Shown one piece after another: positions 59,431 through 64,000 of a stretch of 64,000 nucleotides of DNA. Position numbers and translations under genes: made by a program. This DNA comes from Gnetum montanum. Lineage: Eukaryota; Streptophyta; Gnetopsida; Gnetales; Gnetaceae. Positions within the stretch are counted from its first letter, which is position 1. Every line of letters begins with the position of its first letter. The stretch is from assembly GCA_015680685.1 (NCBI GenBank), contig MNCI01014441.1, positions 56,131 to 120,130 of the forward strand. The letters are read 5' to 3'. A model generated the notes under the pieces. The model did not search any database and was not told the DNA's origin. It worked only from the letters and a program-made list of their open reading frames with translations.

Positions 59431-60557
59431 ATCATCAACAACCAGGCAATACTTGAAAAGATATGTTGCTACAATTGGCTGTATGTGCTCCACAAAGACT
59501 TGCTACACAATTTGTCTCATGGACCCAGATGCAGCTGATGCTATTCTATCTACTTTGGAATTGCACATGATGGCCCCATCTCCTTGGTTGTTTTCAAGTT
59601 TAAAGTTCTTAGCTAATCGAATCATTTGTGGCTTTCTTGTCTTTTCAGAGTTGTGTTTGCAGGATGACATGCTTGAGGCGTTCATGCATAGATGCATTTC
59701 ATCATGACGACAAGGTATTACATTCTTTCTAATGCCCGCAATTGGGTTAATCAATCTGTTCATAAGTGAATTCCCCATACATTCCATATTCCCTATCATG
59801 TTCCATTTACCCTATTCAATTACACCCCCTTGAGACACATCCCAAAACTCTTGGTACACTATTGCACACTGTGATTCTCTAAGCAGTTGCAACAAAAAAC
59901 ACAATACACAGTACATGATACAAATGCAAAATGCATGAGCACAAGTATAGCACTGAAAGAAAGCTCTTCCAAAAAAGAAAAAATGAAATAAAAACAAAAA
60001 AAAAGAACAAAAAAAATCAAAGAGAAAAATGCACGAAAAAGGTCTTGATGACCCCATGGACATCATTGACCAAGGACCATTGGCTCTTCTCATACAAGCC
60101 CCAGGCGGGAAGGAAATTGTCTTGAAAAAAAAAATAGTTACACTTGTGTCTCAAATGATCATGTTGCACATCATCATATGGCTTTGGCTGTTTACAATGG
60201 GCTCCCATAAACACTTTGCAAGAGTCCCGTTTCTCCAAAGAACGCACCTCCTAAGTCTTGGTTCCAAGTCTGCTAAACACTGGCTACTGACAAGGACCAA
60301 AAATATGACTTGTTCATGCAAGAGCATTCCTCTCTCATAATTCCAATAGCAATTATAACTCTTGATCAACTTCTAATTTCCTGGTTACAACCAATTCCCC
60401 CTACATCTTGAACTACACTTTCCCAATCCCACATACTTTTGAACACGGTGCGATGATGTCCAATCAAGAGTCAACGGATAATGCTTGATACTTGGTTGTT
60501 CATGGTGTTTTTGAACTTATTTGTCAATGCTTCTTAGGTGGATTCCTCCAGATGTCA
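59431..60557 (+). other. D 3' untranslated region
   Basis: Homologous to the E 3' region. ORFs 59453-59707 and 60029-60340 are open but without motif; their E counterparts are broken, so coding is unlikely. Confidence 0.45.
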
Positions 60558-60558
60558 A

Positions 60559-60572
60559 CAAAGAGGGGCCAA
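60559..60572 (+). promoter_or_regulatory. Polypurine tract of D
   Basis: CAAAGAGGGGCCAA directly before TGAAACACC; nearly the same as in T. Confidence 0.7.
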
Positions 60573-62246
60573 TGAAACACCACTAATTTCGGACTAACAC
60601 TTTGGAACAAGAATAACTCAGAGCCTCTTGAGCTTTCGAGAAGCAAAAACTTTCTCAAGCCTGGGCACTCACACTGGCTTATCCTAGGCACTCGCACTGG
60701 CTTGCCCTGGCAACTCACACTGGCTTTTCCTAGGCACTTGAAATGGCTTGTCTTGGGCAACTCACGCTAGAAATTGTGTAAATTCTCTCACTCACACTGC
60801 ACTCACACTGGCAGTGTGAGTCCAGCGTGAGTCTAGCGTGACCAACTCTGATAGCCCCAAAACTGAGTTGAAATGATCTGATTTCCAACATCCAACTCAT
60901 CCTCAGGGTTCATGGTTGAGAACCTCAAGTTCTAGCCTCCAGACTTCCAGATTTCAGTCCAAAATTGCAAGTTTTAGTAGCTCATGCTGTGGTCATGCTA
61001 CACTTAGATTGGTAGCGTGAGTCCAGCATGAGTTATCCAAAATGGTCTAAAACAAGGAACATCAAGATCAATGTTTGACTTGTAGATCACTCTCAAGGTC
61101 AACCATAGTTAGACAACAGCTATACTCAAGAAATAGGCTTCAAAGTTCAAAATTTGGTGCAAAATGTGTCATTTCATCTCACTCACGCTAAGGTTACACT
61201 AGCAATATGAGTGTAGCATGAGCACGCTGAGGACACGCCAAGATAAAATCAACTCACGCTGGAAGTCCTGGTCAAGCAAAGATGCCTCAAATAGCCACAA
61301 ATCCACTCAGATCGACATCCTGTAGCAGTCAATTCAAAGATCAAGAAGATTCAAGTGTGCTAGAGTCAAATTCTCTTGTTGTGCATTATCATTTCCATTG
61401 TAAAATTTTCATCACTTGTGAGCTTGTCAAACTCTTACGCTTTGAGTTGTATGTGCTTCCATGAGTGTAAGCTAGCTTGAGTAAGCCAACACATGATATA
61501 AGATACAATGCACCTGGTCAAAAATGTAGCTTTCCCACACATGTCCAACTCACACACAGCTGTCCATCAGACATGTGTCACTTGATCTATTTTCCTCTCA
61601 ATTTTCAGTCATTGATTCCATCCATGAGTTCTGCACGGGAGCCCAACCAAACCCTATAAATACCCTATTAATTCACATAAACAGAGCTGAAAATTTTGAA
61701 GGTTGACGGCTTAGGAAACTTAGACCAGCAATCCTTNGAAATTTTGAAGGTTGACGGCTTAGGAAACTTAGACCAGCAATCCTTGGGTGCTCAGGCACAC
61801 TTGACTCCTAGCATCCAAGCACTTCTGAAACACATTACCCCGGGGCTTGGCGCTTGACCTGTCATCCACAGGTGTAGCTACGCTTTGACCGGTGCACATC
61901 CTTTCTAAGTAATAAAATATAGTTCATTTTGTTAGCCATTATATTGTTTACTTTGTTTTACATTTAGTTTACGTTTTATTTGCAATACTGTTCTGTGTAT
62001 AATTTATTTGCATTTTGTATGTCACTGTTTACATTTCAAACACCAGTTATGATAACCCTAGCACAAGCCATAGTTTATGCTTGGGGAAGTCCTTGGTTGA
62101 TTTGTGTGCAGATCATCCAAGGCACTCTACCTTCGTTTCCTTTTTTAGCTTGCCCTTAGGAGAAGGCAGGGTCAGTTGTGTCTACCTAACGATCTTTTGG
62201 TGTTTTTTTCCCTTCTAGCCTTACATCGACGATTTAGGTTAGTACA
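60573..62246 (+). repeat. D LTR (right)
   Basis: 1674 bp, homologous to the left LTR; longer because of the assembly-type duplication at 61691-61784. A primer-binding site follows. Confidence 0.85.
61691..61784. other. Assembly-type duplication around N at 61737
   Basis: The 46 bases before the N (61691-61736) recur exactly after it (61739-61784). The left LTR has one copy. Confidence 0.8.
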
Positions 62247-62486
62247 GTAAATTGGCACTAGAAGGAGGACCACCTGTTAAACATTGCACAGATCAAGTGT
62301 TGAAACTGAGCTCATCTCGTCAAGCTACCTTACACATGCACAGCTTGACTTACTCACGTTGAGCCTAGTCACTCACGCTAAGCTTAGTCATGCTAAGACT
62401 TGCTCATGTTGAGGTCACTCACGCTATGCTAGTTACTCACACTGTTAACTTGCTCATGTTGACAAGCCCAGTTTGCTCATGCTACT

Positions 62487-62808
62487 ATGGAATCTTCCCA
62501 CATTCTCACACCAGAAAAATATAACTTCATCTGTGTGAAAATCAAAGCCAACTTGCGTATCAGTCGCATGGAAAGAGAGGCAAAGTGAAACTATGAGCTC
62601 ATATATAAGGGAGGTTATGAGTTCACTCCCTCAGCATTTGACATAATCCCCCTTTTTGAGCCCCATCATCGACTCATATCTCAGCTTCTCATGGCAAGGA
62701 GTCAAGCCTTACAGCCACCTCCGATAGAGCCTTAAAATGGAAATGAGGAAGATGACTTTGCCTCCCAATCTGAGCATGGGGATTCGTACCATACCATCAG
62801 TCCTCACG
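62487..62808 (+). pseudogene. Second D gag, N-terminal part only
   Basis: ATG at 62487 (MESSHILTPEKYNF), continuing to SEHGDSYHTISPHA as in 55370-55700, then cut at about 62808 by an orientation switch. It shows that the right D LTR was followed by another internal region. Confidence 0.75.
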
Positions 62809-64000
62809 CTTGTCAATCATGCGGTGTATATCTTATTTTAAGGTGAAATGGTAGTCATTTCCGTGCCCACACCATTGGTGATATTTAAAAAACCTATCCA
62901 ACGTAAAGCATTTTGGAACAAGGGGCTCAACAGCTGTTGCTAAAGTTGGGTTTTTAGCCAACTCATAGAATTGATCGTGTTTTTGGGATGCCACAGGGGA
63001 CATTTGTTTGTGTTGGATTAACCCGTCCCTTAGAAGTTGATCTAATAATTGTGAAGGCTTCATAGGCAAGGGTGTGTACTAGGTAGGATCTTTTCATTCA
63101 AATGTACGAGTGCGACCCATGTTTGTGGCTTTAGTTGAGGAATATTTGGGTGTAGGCGTAGATGTGGTTCTTTCATGGCTAGTTGGAGCAGTGGGTTGTT
63201 TTCCTTTCTGTCTTGAATTATTGGGTTGGGCTATCTCCACCACCATTGCTACTGTCATTTTGTATTTATCCTTATCCTTCCTCATATGTTGGCTCCTAAA
63301 GGCTAAGTAAGCTGGATCGTTACTTGATTGTGCCGCCTCTTCTATGTTCTTAATTTGTGTGAATGCTTGACTCAAAGTACGAGCACTCCAACCTTTGGAT
63401 AAATTTGTACGAATGCTTGACTCAAAGTGTGAATTCTTGACTCAAAGTTTTGATTTAACGAAGTCATTCACGACAACCTTAAGAATGGTAAGCAAGTATG
63501 TCTCAGGGATGGGCTCGTGAAGTTCATTTAGGGCTGCACTCCACCTTTGGATAAATTTTTGTACTGGCTCTAACAGTGCTTGTTTAATCTAAATCAGACC
63601 ATCTAGTGTGGCTTCAGGCTTTATATTATATTTGAAATGGGTAACAAACTCATCTAACAAATCCTCTAGAGAGGATATGAAGTTACGGGGTAAAGCTTGG
63701 TACCAGTCTAAGGATTTTCCTATCAAGGACATAGAAAATACATGTAGAATTGCATGAGGCCAAGCCTGAAGCAATAGACATTCTAGTTGAAATGTTACCA
63801 GATGGGCGTTTGGGTCTCCCTCTCCATTGTATTTTGTTAGTTGAGGTAATGAGATTCCCTTTGGTAAGGTTAACTGTGCAACTGAAGGGTTGATTGGGTC
63901 ATCTTGGTAGAATTCTAGCACCTTGAATTCCTCAGTGTTTGCAGTTTTAAGGAATTTTACCTCAGTTAATGAGTGAATCATTTTCTTTGTGTCTACCCAC
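62809..64000 (-). pseudogene. Tat-lineage gag, minus strand, runs off the window (probably element E)
   Basis: Minus strand from the window end: LTEVKFLKTANTEEFKVLEF, YNGEGDPNAHLVTF, MSLIGKSLDWYQALPRN, FVTHFKYNIKPEATLD, then AFTQIKNIEEAAQSSND, MPMKPSQLLDQLLRDGLIQH and HQWCGHGNDYHFTL ending near 62815. A short internal duplication of the SQAF region lies near 63365-63445. Orientation and similarity make it the likely upstream part of element E, separated by array D. Confidence 0.75.

Larger units (their letters stand above)
53488..62808 (+). mobile_element. Array D: Tat-lineage gypsy, LTR-internal-LTR-partial internal
   Basis: LTRs at 53488-55127 and 60573-62246, both TGAAACACCACTAATTT...GTACA. 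The first has a primer-binding site after it; the second has a polypurine tract before and a primer-binding site plus gag start after. The complete internal region holds gag, protease, repeats and 3' region but no antisense gene, RT, RNase H or integrase, so it was non-autonomous or deleted. It sits inside element E. The right end stops at 62808 within gag. Confidence 0.8.

Noticed and set aside
60029-60340. 103-codon ORF in the D 3' region
   Set aside because: The E counterpart (49560-49790, minus) is full of stops and there is no motif; chance or UTR ORF.
1-64000. tRNA, rRNA, CRISPR or telomere repeats
   Set aside because: No cloverleaf with plant A/B boxes, no rRNA core sequence, no regular repeat-spacer array and no TTTAGGG tract was seen.

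Overview
The window looks like intergenic DNA from a land plant with a very large, repeat-dominated genome. A conifer or other gymnosperm would fit, but no host marker proves it. Almost everything is nested, decayed LTR retrotransposon, with a LINE remnant and a Ty1/copia remnant at the left end and one weak host-gene candidate near 47.1-48.0 kb. No intact rRNA, tRNA, CRISPR array or undisrupted transposon protein was seen.

Layout: (1) 0.3-1.1 kb, minus-strand LINE RT/zinc-binding remnant; 1.1-2.6 kb AT-rich, with an array of CATGG-type words; 2.64-3.46 kb copia pol remnant. (2) Family C, an Athila-like gypsy element on the minus strand, is split in two (3466-3560 and 41572 to about 44.5 kb) by a 38-kb insertion. 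(3) That insertion (3561-41571) is a Tat/Ogre-lineage array called family T here: LTR1 - internal T1 - LTR2 - internal T2 - LTR3, three LTRs and two internal regions on the plus strand. T1 has lost the RT. T2 keeps the RT but is broken by an Athila-like element B (29511-36605, minus strand) with its own LTRs. (4) 44.5-48.5 kb is low-copy-looking DNA with a perfect 18-bp hairpin and a promoter-like stretch before a 109-codon ORF. (5) Right part: a minus-strand Tat-lineage element E (48540-53487, probably continuing at 62809-64000) is interrupted by a closely related plus-strand array D (53488-62808) with two LTRs, the second of which leads into a further gag start.

The most interesting content lies between protease and reverse transcriptase of family T, on the strand opposite to gag-pol. 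It has the architecture of a spliced gene: TATA box, start codon, exons separated by introns of 88, 103 and about 130 nt, and a stop codon. Two diverged copies keep the same splice sites, and two introns and two exons have exactly equal lengths. T2 also carries, at the 5' side of this gene, exons resembling an FCP1/NIF-type HAD phosphatase domain. Element E keeps what looks like the last exon of the same gene at the same place. Extra antisense ORFs are known in the Tat lineage; a multi-exon antisense gene between PR and RT with a possible CTD-phosphatase-like part would be unusual.

A second theme is that each LTR family carries its own short iterated, self-complementary word near its promoter: GCTACGCTA/TAGCGTAGC in T, CTCACGCTG/CAGCGTGAG in D and E, CGATATCG in B, TGTCGA in C. 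The T word also recurs in the introns of the antisense gene. All protein calls rest on reading translations by eye; no database search was possible.
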